Below, one piece after another: positions 38,401 through 51,069 of a stretch of DNA of 64,000 nt (position 1 is its first letter; each line of letters opens with the position of its first letter). The stretch covers positions 9,008,384 to 9,072,383 of the forward strand of contig NW_024040485.1 in NCBI RefSeq assembly GCF_014851395.1, given 5' to 3'. The stretch is from Micropterus salmoides (taxonomy: Eukaryota > Chordata > Actinopteri > Centrarchiformes > Centrarchidae). Below the pieces are notes generated by a model. The model saw only the letters and a list, made by a program, of their open reading frames with translations. It did no database searches and was not told the DNA's origin. The position numbers were made by a program, and so were the translations under genes.

Positions 38401-40838
38401 GAAAGGTGTTGAGTTTTGCTTTCAGCTGCTGTTTGCCTGTGGAGAATCAATGTGTTGGTTCACGAGTGTTTCAACAGGATTTTGAAAACAGCTGCAGCTG
38501 ACTGACCCTGTGATCCTCTGGTTTAAAGATGGCCGCCACCACTAACCACACCTACCGTATCAACCTTACTTTCTTACCTTGGATTTTATTTAATACAATG
38601 CATAAACAAATTTTAACATCAGTTTTCTCTCTCTTTTTATTTGCTAACACTTTCATTCTTATATTGTTATTGCATTTCATAACTATAATACAATGTGACA
38701 GCACCCTAATATGTGGTGTCAGCGGGTGATAAAGGAGAACAATAGAAGGAAAACCATTAGGAAAAACAAATATATGGAATAAAAAGGGGATATAAGTAAG
38801 AAAAAACTTAGTAGTGGACTAATCGCATAAATTGTGTTGGAGGTACACTAAATCAATGTCTATCCATCATCAACCACAGGAGGCTGACAATGGGTGAAAG
38901 GCAGGGTACACGCTGGACAGGTCTCCAGTCCATCCAACTCCACGCAGAAAGGCCAGGGATGACGAGGGTTCGAACTCATGACCTTCTTGCTGTGAGGTGA
39001 CAGTGCTGACCACTGCACCACCATGCAACCCGTGAGCTGCAAACCGTAATCATCAAGAATAAAACAAAAAACGCTTGAAATGTTTCACTTCATGTGTAAT
39101 GAATCTAGAACATATGAAAGTTTCAATGAACCTTTCGACTATATTAAATATTTTTGATATGCACCTGTTTATGGTATGTTATACATATAAGTTTAAGAGA
39201 GTGTAGAATAGGTTGCATTGCACTGACAGGACAATTGCAGGACTCGTCTTTTTAAATTTGGGCTTTTGGATCTGTTGTGCATACGCTTTGGTTCCATCTC
39301 ATTAACTTCACATACTTTGTGAATCCATATGTTGTACGAGTGAGTTTTAAGTTTCTAACACCTAATTGTGATACAATAAATAGGGGCCAAAAGTAGGAGT
39401 GTGATCCTTCTCTCAAAACTTTTCAATGTCAGCTCACATGTAATGAAGTCTTTCTTAAGTTAATAACCCACACAAGGAACAGTTTAGCCTTTTTATTTTC
39501 ACCAGTGGCAACACTTGTGTCCAGTTCTGAGCTTGCTAATGCACAGATGCAGTCATTTGGGAAGGGAGGGCATCACAACAGCAGCATGAATGTATGTGCA
39601 TTAAATATCGCTTAACTGGGAGAGAGCATTAGCTTCATCAAAGATAAATAGGTTTTAGGAAGCAGTCATTACATGACTGTCGGGCCATTTTGGTGCAGAC
39701 GTCTGCAGCTGTAGAAAATCTTTCCACAAATTCATTTAAGAAAATGTACAGAGACCATAAAATGCCACACAATGGAAATGTTTATTAATGCATGTGCAAC
39801 GTTTGAAGATATGCTTTTTAGGAATATACAAGAAGTGGGCAACAGCACAAATAAAAAATGTAAACAGTCCCTTTATTATCTTTAGTTATGTGCTGTCTGA
39901 ATAATTTTAATTGGCATGTAAATGATCTCGTCCTGATATCGAGAGCTTCTCACATTTACGGTATGAGCAATAAGCTAAATCACAAATACACAAATTCAGC
40001 ATTAACAAGGCAATCGACTGGGGAAAATGCACAGAAAACTCTCACTGCATGGTCCCTTTATCATGTTTTAGTCGCTTTAATTTTAGGATTGTACTGTGGA
40101 AATTAGAAATAAAGCCATGACAAGTTTTTTTATGTGGAACCTCGAGGTAGACAAATGAAAACAGTCTACAGCGCCATTAGGAACGCTACTGTTCTTTAAA
40201 GTTAATAACTTGAATAAGTGCTAATGCCGAAAACAACCGTGCCAATTGTTTTTTTAGCATTCATATTCACAAACTCATAGATTTGATATTGATTTACCGT
40301 TGCATTATTCCAAACATGCATTGATTGCATATTGTTCCAGTAATATTTAACAGGCCTGAGCCATGAATACTGAATAAATTAACTCTGTACAAATACACAC
40401 CTATACATTGATCAGCCCATTAGATATATTGAGAGTGTTTCGGATTTTAATATGTCTATAGCAATTGTAAGAGTCTACTCACAAACAATAACAGCAAAAA
40501 TGTACAGCTCCACTGAGACAAGAAATAATAGAACATTTACATAAACAGGCTCTCATACATTACTGAACACTGAAGATTTTGCATTACACCGAGAATCAAC
40601 CTCAAAGAAACCCAAATTAAAAGGCTGTTTAAACTCCGGTCGACTCTTCCTTCTCCACCTACTGTATGTGGGGTTTTATTTTTAAATCAGCCTTTTTCTT
40701 ATGTTTTGCACAATAAAAACGTCAGCCGCACGTGTTGGCTTCAGAGCTGAAAGGGTTTGTCAAGGTTTATAACTGTTACACAGAGGGTGTAGTGGTGGAG
40801 CAGCAGAAGGGTAGAGTCGGCACTCCGGAGACTGAAGG
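38401..40838. other. convergent piezo2-napg gap, including probable napg 3' UTR
   Basis: Both flanking genes point into this interval. It holds an inverted SINE at 38861-39030 and otherwise AT-rich sequence without a supported exon. On the minus strand several AATAAA complements lie downstream of the napg stop, for example near 40675 and 39869, so the napg 3' UTR probably occupies the right part. A plus-strand AATAAA near 40107 is of unknown use. Confidence 0.5.
38861..39030 (-). mobile_element. same SINE family, minus orientation
   Basis: On the minus strand it reads GCATGGTGGTGCAGTGGTCA, CACAGCAAGAAGGTCATGAG, TTCGAACC, then GACTGGAGACCTGTCCAGCG. It keeps the tRNA-like head that the plus copy lacks, but lost part of the middle. 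It lies past the piezo2 stop, opposite in orientation to the copy at 35688. Confidence 0.82.
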
Positions 40839-43800
40839 CTAACACAGCCCTCCCTCATAATCATCGTCCTCTTCTGCAGCAGCTGGTGCCCCGCTAGCGC
40901 CGCCTTGTGGAGCAGCACCAGCCTTCTTCTTCTTTCCTCCTCCTCCAGGTACCCTCAGGGAAATGGCCAGCTTGGCGTACTGTGAGGCACCAGGGAATAA
41001 AATGTGACAGAGCTCAGATTTAGAAAGACCCTGAAAAGGTATTTTCTATATCAGCTTCTAAACTATGATCGATGGGGTTCCTGTATGAACACACTTTCTG
41101 CAGAAGCTAGAACACTTCTTGTTTTTTTCTACATGAGAGATTTCTGCATTTCTGTCAGTTTCTGCACTGTAAATAATAAACAATCAAGTGTTTGCTTTAA
41201 AAATGAAAAACAATAGCTTTACTTGTGGCTAGAAGTCAACTAACACGTCAAACTTTGGTGTCAAACTCAAGCCAGAAGGCTGAGATACTGTTAGCTAAAT
41301 AAGAGGCAGAGTATGTGTGTATCTATCCACATATCGTTGTATGTGTCAATAGTACTCACATCATTGTCCATGTACTTCAGTAAAGGTGAGTTGCACACAC
41401 GATAGACCTGGTCCTCGTCCTGCTCGTCGTAGCCCTGTAGTAGCGTCTCCATGGCAACGCAATCTTCACTTCCACTGTAGCCGGGCAGACTGTTGGAGGC
41501 CAAGCAGCACTTCATGTAATGGTCCTCAGTTTAAGTGTTACACCATGAACACGAGGCCACAGATTGCAGAAATGACAGAACGTGATAAAACACACCTGTA
41601 ACTTTCTCTGACGCATTTATCAGCAGCTACGAAGTCCCCTCTGTGAAGATGAATCAGCACTTGAGCAGTTGTTTTCTAAAAAATGAAAAGCACAGACCAA
41701 CATGTATGATTAATATGAACTCAATAAATAATATGTTTTCTTCTATTTTGATAAGTTTCCACTCCTAGGAGGACAGAGGTCAGGGTTAGCTCCAGAACAG
41801 TCCCCGACAGGACTTTTTGTTTCCTTGATGACATTTCAAACTGAAGGACTTGGAGCCATGTCCTCTTGCTGATGACAACATTGTACGTTGTCAAGTTTGA
41901 TTAAGGTGCAGAGAGAATTTAACCACAAAAAAACAACAAAGTAACCCACCTTGAAGCACATGGGGAAGTTCTCAATCTCTTTGTACATGTTCTTCTCTTT
42001 CTGCACAGCGACTGCTGCTTCATCCAACCTGAGTGAGGAATGAGGAGGAGCAGGTACAGTCGTTTAATATTATTTAAAGAAACAGACAAACAGCTTCAGG
42101 GTTGTTGTGTCCATTCGTCACGGTTGCAGGTGAATCCAAACATGTGAGGGTGATATTACTGAAAGGAATAGAAACCTCTTCAAGTCAAGTGGCAATGACA
42201 TGAACTCAGCTTTAACACCTTTATTTATGGGAGAGCTCTAAGTGGGTTTTCTTCTCTTTCAACTTGCTTCATAACTTTCTACACCAGCAAATACTAAAAC
42301 AGCACAAAGGGGCAGCTACAACTAACCTTGTGGCTACAATTCCAACTTAACTTAATTTCCTTTACCTTCTTAACCTGACCAGAAGTCTGGAGGCTTTTCC
42401 CAGCAGTTCAACTGCCTGGCGTAGGCGGTCTTCATTCTACAGAAGGAAAACATGGATGTATATAAGTAAATAAACATCACTGAATGAGGATCAGTTGAAT
42501 GATTCATTCAGTTTTTGTTGGACGCTCAGCTTCACCTCAAACACGCCAGCTGCCTTCTGATACAGGTCCACAGCTTTCTCTAGGTTTATTGGCTCTATCA
42601 GTCTGTGAAAAAAGTGACAGAAATGTTTTTTTAGATGAATGAAAAGTCCACCTTTTTAGTCCCTGAGCTAGACTTCTATTGCATCAGTATTTCCTTTTAG
42701 TATCAGGATTTTAATTTAAAGTGAAAGGTACTGTGCCAGATAGTAATAAGGCTCTTCTAAGTTGATTAATAAACACATTAATACACGATACATGGGTAAC
42801 AACATTTGTAATAATTCTCAAAACGGAATATGCAAATAAAATACACACTTATGCATAATGTACAAAAAGTAACCTCTATCCTGTCTGTACCAATTGTACC
42901 GCCTAGCATTTGAGGAATTTAAATTTAATACAAGGTCAAACAGGAATATAAGTGATTTTTTTTTACTTTCCAGCCCGGTCCAAAGCCATGGCAGCGGTGT
43001 CAGGAGTCCCATTCTCCATGTACATCATGCAAGCTTTCTCTATGTACTGGATGGCCTCTGGCATCTTCTTTTGTTCCTGTTGCAGTGCAAAAACAGCAAA
43101 ATTATCTCTCTGTTACAAACACTTTACCTAAATCTACCGGTCAAGGAGTACAATGTTTACGCTTTGGCTGTACTCGCCTTCATCATCATGCCCGCCTGTT
43201 CAATAGCCCTGAGGAATAGAGACGAGAGCTTGAATAAAATATGTGGGTTTTAATATTTGCTACTGACTGATTGCTGGGGTTGTAACACAAGATACTTACT
43301 TTGCAGCATGGAATAGCCTGTAGGACAAGTTAAGGAAATTACAAAATAGGGTCAAAACACAGCAGTGTCGTGTCATACAACTCTGGACAGAACACAGAGA
43401 GGATACGTCTTGTTTTCTGTGTGATATTCAGCTTCCTTCAGATAAGCATCCTTTGCTTGATCATACTGCTTCGCATTCTTGAAGCACACAGCTGAAAACA
43501 GGTCACAAACACTTAGCTATCATTAAAACGTGGTATGTGTTAAAGGACTGCGTCATATAAAGATACAATATATATTTTAAGTTACCTGCTTTGGCGTATT
43601 CTGATGCCGCACTGTCATAATCAGGCTTCCACTTTGTCAGACTTGTCTTTAAGCTACAAAAACATAATGACGAGCAAATCATAAACGGCCAAGGCGAGCA
43701 CAATCCGCTACATGAGCAGTCTGCGGACAATTATGGCACAAGACAAAATTGTGGCTCACTTATTTATTATTTATTTATTAAATCCGACTATAATGAACTG

Positions 43801-43993
43801 ACAACCCAAACATACTGCCCATGAATGTCATATAACCCCTGTTGAAAATGCCACAGTGGCCTCTATAGCTAGCTAACACAGCGGTAGCAAAACAAACTGA
43901 CAGGAAAGAAGAGAGATTTTTTTTTATCGTAACTCACCATTTTTCAGCTTTCGCTATGTGCTCATGAGCTTCGTTTATCTTCTGAGCAGCCAT
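40839..43993 (-). CDS. napg: napg, gamma-soluble NSF attachment protein (complete, 12 exons)
   Basis: Gamma-SNAP binds assembled SNARE complexes and recruits the ATPase NSF to take them apart during membrane traffic. Exons in coding order are 43938-43993, 43586-43653, 43407-43491, 43300-43317, 43178-43208, 42967-43076, 42536-42602, 42366-42436, 41950-42028, 41596-41675, 41360-41489 and 40839-40979. They sum to 936 bases, 311 residues plus TAG; the mammalian protein has 312. It opens MAAQKINEAHEHIAKAEK and includes KWKPDYDSAASEYAKA, ENGTPDTAAMALDRAGK, ELLGKASRLLVR and CNSPLLKYMDND, consistent with the TPR-like helical fold. The tail is Gly/Lys then Ala/acidic, ending GGLC. The ATG has A at -3 and G at +4. 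All introns are GT-AG except intron 5, which starts with GC. Confidence 0.96.
43172..43178 (-). promoter_or_regulatory. napg: noncanonical GC 5' splice site of napg intron 5
   Basis: On the minus strand the exon ends ATGATGAAG and the intron begins GCGAGTAC. Only a cut at AAG|GCGAGT keeps the gamma-SNAP frame into EQKKMPEA of the next exon; the nearest GT four bases later breaks it. The rest of the site matches the donor consensus well, which is typical of GC-AG introns. Confidence 0.85.
43300..43317 (-). CDS. napg: napg microexon (18 nt)
   Basis: Only 18 bases long, phase 2 on both sides, with acceptor CCTACAG| and donor |GTAAGTA. It supplies the residues LFHAA between TENKT and KAIEQAG, exactly the residues needed to match gamma-SNAP (human has ALFHAAKAYEQAG as recalled). 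Without it the frame would be kept but the core helix would lose six residues, so it is probably constitutive. Confidence 0.88.
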
Positions 43994-45252
43994 GCTGTTA
44001 ACTAACTCGACGAGGTATGGCGAATTTGTTATCGATAAACTGCGATGGATGTTGTTCCGTCGATGTTTGGATTAACAGGAACTCCTCTCGGCCACAGCGT
44101 CATCCGTGTCGCAGACTACGGGTGCCGCTAGGGACAAAATACACCGGCTGCAGTGCAATGCAGTGGGAGTCTGCGCCTTTGTAAATAACAGTGATTTGTG
44201 ATTTTAGGGTCTATAAATAAAACGTACTTTGTCAAACTTAATTATTGTACTATTGAGACAAAATTATGCTTGTCCACCTGTCAAGTGGTTTAAAATAATT
44301 TGATCGATAATATTTGTTTGGGGATTTACAGCACTAAAATCACACAATAGCAACTGACATGAGAAGGGCCTTAATGTCCTGAGTTTGGTTTGAACTTGAC
44401 AAGAAGTGAGTCCCTGTGTCAAAATCTTCTTTTAAAAACATTAGTATTTCAGTTTTATCCTTACATGCTGTATAGTCCTAAATAAATGACCACAAAAGAA
44501 CCACACCACAAACCCCTGGGGTCAGGTATTCCAGCTAAGAAACACTGCACACATTGCACAGAATGAGATGAACAGCAGGTTAAAAGAGCCCCAGCAGCTC
44601 ATTTTTTGCCTCCTTAAGGTAAAGCAATAGCTGTGCTCCAATTTCATATTAATTCTAAGTAGGTTGTGTGTAGTTGTAGTTGTTGTTGTAGTTGTTGTTG
44701 TTTATAAGCACCTGTTGAATATATCATTTGAGTTGGGGCTTGGGTGGACTTCAGCTGGACATGGCCTCTGCACTTAAGGCCAAACATCTGTGAGTGGTCT
44801 ATTATTGAAGTTAATTTAATTTATATAAATAAGTAATAATAACTACCTACCTGATTAATCAGTACAGTGAAAGTATAGTGAGGAGGGTGGAGGGGGAGTG
44901 GTGCGATGAGTTTTACAATAGCACACTTAATGTGCTTGATAGCTCCTTCCAGCTCATTTGTTTTAAAATCACTGTTTTAGAAATCTTAGAAATCTTTGTT
45001 TTAGGAAAAAAAAAAGTTAAGTTAGAAAACGATAGCGGGGGGGACGGAACCGGAAACGTGGTGTTGTGTGGTTAATGACGTCATCGCGGTTCTGGTCTCT
45101 AATGGCTGGACAACAACAACTGTCGGCGAGTGACAAACTTTCCCAAACTTCTACAGAGACAAAAGAAAGTTGGAAGTAGCTAAGTGTTTCGGTTGTATAT
45201 CAGTTTAGGCGCGTTCGTCTGTTATCTTGTAATCACAAATGTGGAATTACTG
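43994..45252. promoter_or_regulatory. head-to-head napg/rab12 promoter interval
   Basis: About 1.26 kb separates the two start codons, with the genes diverging. It therefore holds both 5' UTRs and both core promoters. The right end, near rab12, carries an ETS-type CCGGAA at 45050-45055 and a palindromic CRE at 45076-45083. The middle is AT-rich with a GTT-rich run near 44670-44700. No TATA box is convincing. The spacing is too wide to claim a single shared core promoter. Confidence 0.6.
45076..45083. promoter_or_regulatory. rab12: CRE palindrome TGACGTCA upstream of rab12
   Basis: A perfect eight-base CREB/ATF site about 170 bases before the rab12 ATG, followed by CGCGG, in the position expected of a proximal promoter element. 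An ETS-like ACCGGAA lies about 20 bases upstream. Function is inferred from sequence and position only. Confidence 0.55.
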
Positions 45253-48200
45253 ATGGATCTGAGATATGACGTGCCGCGGAGGGCCGCCGGTGGCGGCGGG
45301 GGCTCCGCGAACTCGTCCCCCGCTTTGGGGGCTCAGTCGCGCCGCAGGAAGATGCCTCCGAGACCCGCTGATTTCAAACTTCAAATTATCATTATTGGCT
45401 CCCGTGGTGTTGGTAAAACGAGCATCATGGAGAGATTTACCGACGACACTTTCTGCGAAGCTTGCAAGTCGACCGTAGGTGAGGACAGGAGGCGTTTACG
45501 GGACTTGTTTTTGTCAACTTTTTATTGACAGCATTTAGCAGGGCTCTGTCTACTTACTGGAGCAAAGATACTTAAACTACCATGGACTGGACGTTATAAA
45601 CATCATGTCTCCTGCCCTACTGTGCAGTGGGACTGAACAGAGGTTACACTACTGGCTCTAACTAGCTAACTGAAGCTAACTGTATCAACAGCACTGTTGT
45701 AGCTAACGAAACAGTCATAGCTTTTAGACTCTGTTGCTAGGAAGAAACTAGACAAACACACGTTTGGCTCTTGGGTCGTTGTTGCGACAGGGATTTTATT
45801 GCCCAACACAGAAAGGAAGAGGCTTGATAACCTATTACCTGGATAGCATGGATCTGCAGCAATCGACTAATTAATTAAACAAATTTCCTACTGGTGGGCC
45901 TCTTTTGTTTATTTAGTTGAAGGCATAAGGTAATCTTGCCTTGTCGATTTCAAACTCAGTGGCTGAACAGACATTTTTCATATTTCTACACGAAGGAACA
46001 TGCTATATATCTCCATAAAGAAACAATCACTTTAACTGGGTGATCACTGGTCTTATGTTAAAAGTACCTTGTGACACAATTCTCTGCCATGGGTATTTAA
46101 AATACTTCAAACACTATATATATGTGGAATTGGGTAAACAGTCCTGTGACCATTACAACAGTCCGTCATAGTGTCCAATCCCAAAATAGTCACACACAAG
46201 CAGCTGCTATGGTACAGCTCCATTTTGTGCCCTGTCATTCCTGTGACACAGCTCCTCACTAATATTGTTTTTCTCTGATCACAGAGACCACGGTGGGAAC
46301 AGTTTGATAGTCACTCAAGTCTGAAAATGTTTTCTGATCTCATAATTTTCCTGTTATCATAGAAGATTGCTACAATCGTGCTCAGCTTTTAAAAGTATAA
46401 CAGATAGAACGGCTTTACTCATTGTTTTGCAGCTATCATCCAAGGAAACCTACCGTTAAATAAAGATATAATTCAAACACAAATAACCCTGTCAATTCAA
46501 AGAAGTGAAGTCAGTTTTTTCATGCAGCTTGTTCTAAAACCAAACAACCAACTAACTAACTGAAATTACACCTATGTAAAGCCAAACCAGCACGGAAAAT
46601 GCTGGTACTTGAACGTGTCCACATGTGTATTTTTGATTCCCCTCATAGGAGTTGACTTCAAAATCAAGACAGTGGAGCTGAGAGGGAAGAAGATCAGACT
46701 ACAGATATGGTGAGTAACTGGACAGACGTTTCCAGTTCCTTTACTCCTCTGCATGGTGCGTTTCCTGTGTCTGTGCTGTAAACCCTTCTGCAGGCTGCTC
46801 TAACAAAAACCTCTGGTGGCTTACTGGGTGCGTCTCAGCTTTGTGCGGTAGGGTAATGCATGTGCAAATAAGATTTCACCACTGCATGTTTTGGATTGCC
46901 AAAACATGCCATGAGATTTTTTTTATCGAAAGTCCCATATTAAAAACCTGTGGCTTCAGTGGAAATATAACTTTTAACTCCATGTGGAACAGCACGTGAT
47001 CATACTCACCACGATGCAGTCTGTCACATTATTATTGGTTACTTCAGGTACTATTGTTGTTACCTTTTATGTTTAGTATTTTCCCCTAATTTGTATTTAT
47101 GACTTGCATCGCGGAAACCTCGTTCACGCACCGTCAGTAGCACTTGCGACTTAGTTGCACTTTTCAGTCACTGCCGTTATTAGTGGCATTTGCGAGTGGG
47201 ACGTCAGTGAGAGCTCTTGTCGTTGGACTAGCAACTGCTGCTTGTTTGTCAGGACAGGTTCTCTGTATGCAATATGGCCTCCTGATGAAGCTCCTTGCTG
47301 GGGGAGTTATTAGAGGGAGATCACCAGCACCACATGTATAAGTGTACACCCAAATTTGACTAATATTTTTGGAAACTACTCTGTAGTACTGTACATGGAA
47401 GCCAACCCCATTTTTGACCAACCACCCTGCAGAATTTATTACCATGGAACAAAATTAGCGTCAACACCCTGTACATTTGATTTCTCTTTGTTATCAGTTA
47501 CTCTGAAAACAGTATGTTATAACACTAATAAGAAGACACCTTTTGTCACAATACACTCATCTATCAGCTAGTGATACTTTGATACTTTAAAATGCCTGTG
47601 AATAGTCAGCTGTTGTAGCAGCTGGTCACTGGAGACATGCAGCGTTATTGTAGCTTGATAATCGCACTGAGCTGCCTTTTTGTTTGACTTCATTCTGTTA
47701 ATATACTATTTGAATTGTAAATATCAGAGATGTGGGCAGAGATTCAGAGCGTCTTGAACCACCAGTATTACTGCTCAAATAGACTACTAGTGACGGGGAG
47801 TATGTTATGCCTCTGCTTGTGTCTTGTGACTTTAACTAGGCCTTAATTACGTTTTGAAAGCATCTAGTGTTTCTTTCCAGTAATTGAAAAACTGAGTAAC
47901 ATGCCACAACTTACAGTTAGGAAAGCTTTTGCACTTACTGAGTACATGACTGCAGTTATTTTGTGGGGCTAAAATGTGGGAACTCCCATCGCTTATTTCA
48001 TTAAACGCATCTGTCCTGTTCACTAACACCCCACCCATGCTCCCACCTCCACCTCACATCCTCTCTTTTACCGCTCCCTGTTTTATCCCCGTTCCTCTGC
48101 CCGTCCTCGACCTGTCCGTTCAGGATGGCCGTCCTCACTGTGTCTCGTCTCTCATGTTGAACTGCTCACATCAAGCTCCATCATTGCAGCGCCCGGCCTT

Positions 48201-51033
48201 ACCTAACCCTGCCATTGTGCTGCTGTGTCTCTGTCCGCTCTTCTGCTCATAAGCCTGACTGTGACTCACATGGGGAGACTAGCTGTGGCTGAAGGTACAG
48301 TAACACTGCACTGTGAGTGGAGCTCAGACCGCTTCTCATGCTGCCAACCCACACTCATATGATCAGCTGAATCATAACATAACCTAAAATGAATCCACAC
48401 ATGCCTTTTTATATTTTTAAAATCAAGAGCTAATTTCCAAAATGCATAATAATCAGTTTGGTTGAATACATGTAATTTCAAGTGTCTGCTTATTGACTGA
48501 CCTATAAAAGCTGCATTTGCTTTAAAACTAGTATATAAACATAATGAACAGTTTATAACACACTAAATCATAGTTGTAAGCTGATATAAGGACATTTATA
48601 ACTCTTTATCAACGTGCAGTATTTTAACAATTATAACCTCTCCTCTGAAGGCATATTTTACGTTATTAGTTATTATTATTATTATTATTATTATTATAGT
48701 AGTTGACAAATGCATCAATAAACACTTCTGCTTCATATCTGTGTACAACTACATTATAGTACTTTTATAAACCATTAATTAAATGTTTTTATGCTGCTTA
48801 TAAATAATATAATAAGGGGGTTTAAAGTAAAGTGTTAACATTTATTTTCCAGCAGTACTTGGGATGTTATGTTCCCTCAAATTGTAGATGGCTATTTTGT
48901 TGCTAAGCAGAATAACATACAGCTATACAAATATTTTATAGCTAGATACCAGATGATATTGTGGACAAAGAGTAATTCAGTGTTATGAAAAGAATGATGC
49001 ACACACTAACTTAAAAAAATTTTTAATTCTTTAAATGTATTGTTATTATAGATGAATGACATTGAATTGTTTACAGCTTGCCAAAAAACGGATTCTTCCT
49101 CATAGTCATCTTTAATGAATGATAATCAGATAATCAATCAGCTGAAAAGTCCTGGTGACCCTGGACTGACTGCACAGACTTTTAATTATATGGAGTTTCA
49201 TCAATTGCATCCAGGGACACTGCTGGCCAGGAGAGATTCAACAGCATCACCTCAGCCTACTACAGAAGTGCCAAGGGAATAGTGCTAGTGTATGACATCA
49301 CAAAGCAGGAGACGTTTGATGACCTGCCCAAGTGGATGAAAATGATAGACAAGGTAAACATGTTGTCAGATTGCTGAAATCCTGTGGGCAGTTAAATGTT
49401 TCTTAAGGGTCTAAAATGAAACGTGCCTTTTGTATGTTCTTTTGTTCTACTATTATTATGCTAGACATGTCAGAAAGTTTGTTGCAAGTCCACCCTTTTC
49501 TCTTGTGCAGTGACAGAACAATTCCTTGGATTTGTTTATGCGTCTGGCAGTAAGGTTAACATAACACTTTTATCCAATAATGTTGCTAACCCAGCTATAC
49601 CCCCGTGTTGACATTAATATTCAGTATTAATTGCAGGTCCCACCTTAGCATCAGATAGAATGGAAGCAAATTGTGTCCTTGTAGCCCTTTTACTGTAGCT
49701 TCTTAGGTGTATTCACCAGAGTGAAGTTCCCAATCAGCGAGTTGTATTATTGCCAGATCACACTGCATAAAGTTGTTGAAAACCCATGTGTAAGAACATT
49801 TCTGGGTTTAGAACAACAAGCTCACTTTTGTGAAGTTCCTATTTAATTTCTGTCGTATAGAACTTGTTTTCATGGTGACAGTTTGTGGGACAGATACCAT
49901 CGCAGTGATCTGGTTTGACGTCCACTCTGCTTTCTGTTTTGTGTCAGTACGCCTCAGAGGAAGCAGAGCTTCTCCTGGTCGGGAACAAGCTGGACTGTGA
50001 GGCTGATCGTATCATCTCCAGACAGCAGGGAGAGAGGGTGGGTTGTCATAATATCAACAAACCACATCTTTTAGTTTCTATAAACTGAACAGATCAAAGT
50101 ATTTTAAAAGAGATGCAGCAGTACAAACAATCTATTCATATATTCATATATATTATGAGCAGAACATCTTGAAAGTTTAGTCACAAACGAGAGCAGGGAG
50201 ATAAAAAAATATCCTCATTAATGTAGGGCAGATAGACTCACTGATAACACTGATGCCCTCCTCCAGAAACTGGCGTTATGTGTAGCATGGCAGCATGCTT
50301 ATTAAAACAATTCCATTAAATCTAGAGAGGAGACCTTTTCATGAATTTTCCAGTAGTTGAGGGAGTTTGTTCTGCATTGTTCAGCATAATTTCTGGTCAT
50401 ATGGAATTATTAAATCGTTCTTTGCTGACATTGAGCTAATTTTTCTCTCTGCAGTTTGCTTCTCGGATAAGTGGAATGCGCTTCTGCGAAGCGAGTGCCA
50501 AGGATAATTTCAACGTCGACGAGATCTTCCTGAAGCTTGTGGATGACATCCTTAGCAAGGTTGGGATGTTGTCAGTGAAGCCTCACCAAAACTGTATAAA
50601 ATTAACTGTAAAGTGCTTCCTAGTAGGGCTGGGTGATACGGACAAAAAATGTTATTACAATAAAAAATGTAGTATCATTCGATATCGATACTTATCACGA
50701 TAAATGGAAACCATTATGTCTTTCAAGTTTAAAGGCTGAGTTTTGCTCTTGAACCAGAAAGTTCATTGTGGTTTTAAACTTTTCTTTATGGTGAGAACAT
50801 GACAGAAAGTATCTTTTAGTCTTTTCCCCCCAAACGAAATAGACAAATATGAGTGCTGATTCATTCGTGATTCAACATGTTTTAGATTTTATATTGAGGA
50901 AAATTATAATGCAATAATTATTGCTATCGTTTTATCACCCAGCCCTTCTTCCTAGTGGACAAACTCTGTAACGGTGACACTGTTTCTAAATTACTGCAAA
51001 CATATTTGGCATTTCTGTGCTGCAGGATAAATG

Positions 51034-51069
<36 letters not shown>

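Noticed and set aside
41489..41520. Extended napg exon starting KCCLASN
   Set aside because: The phase would not fit the preceding exon; the acceptor CCAACAG| gives ESYSLPGYSGSED, matching gamma-SNAP.
45184..45252. N-terminal extension of Rab12
   Set aside because: The upstream frame has no ATG (it begins with GTG after a TAA), while ATG at 45253 gives the expected Rab12 length.
47144..47341. 65-residue frame in rab12 intron 2
   Set aside because: No splice sites or similarity; rab12 exons 2 and 3 join directly in phase.
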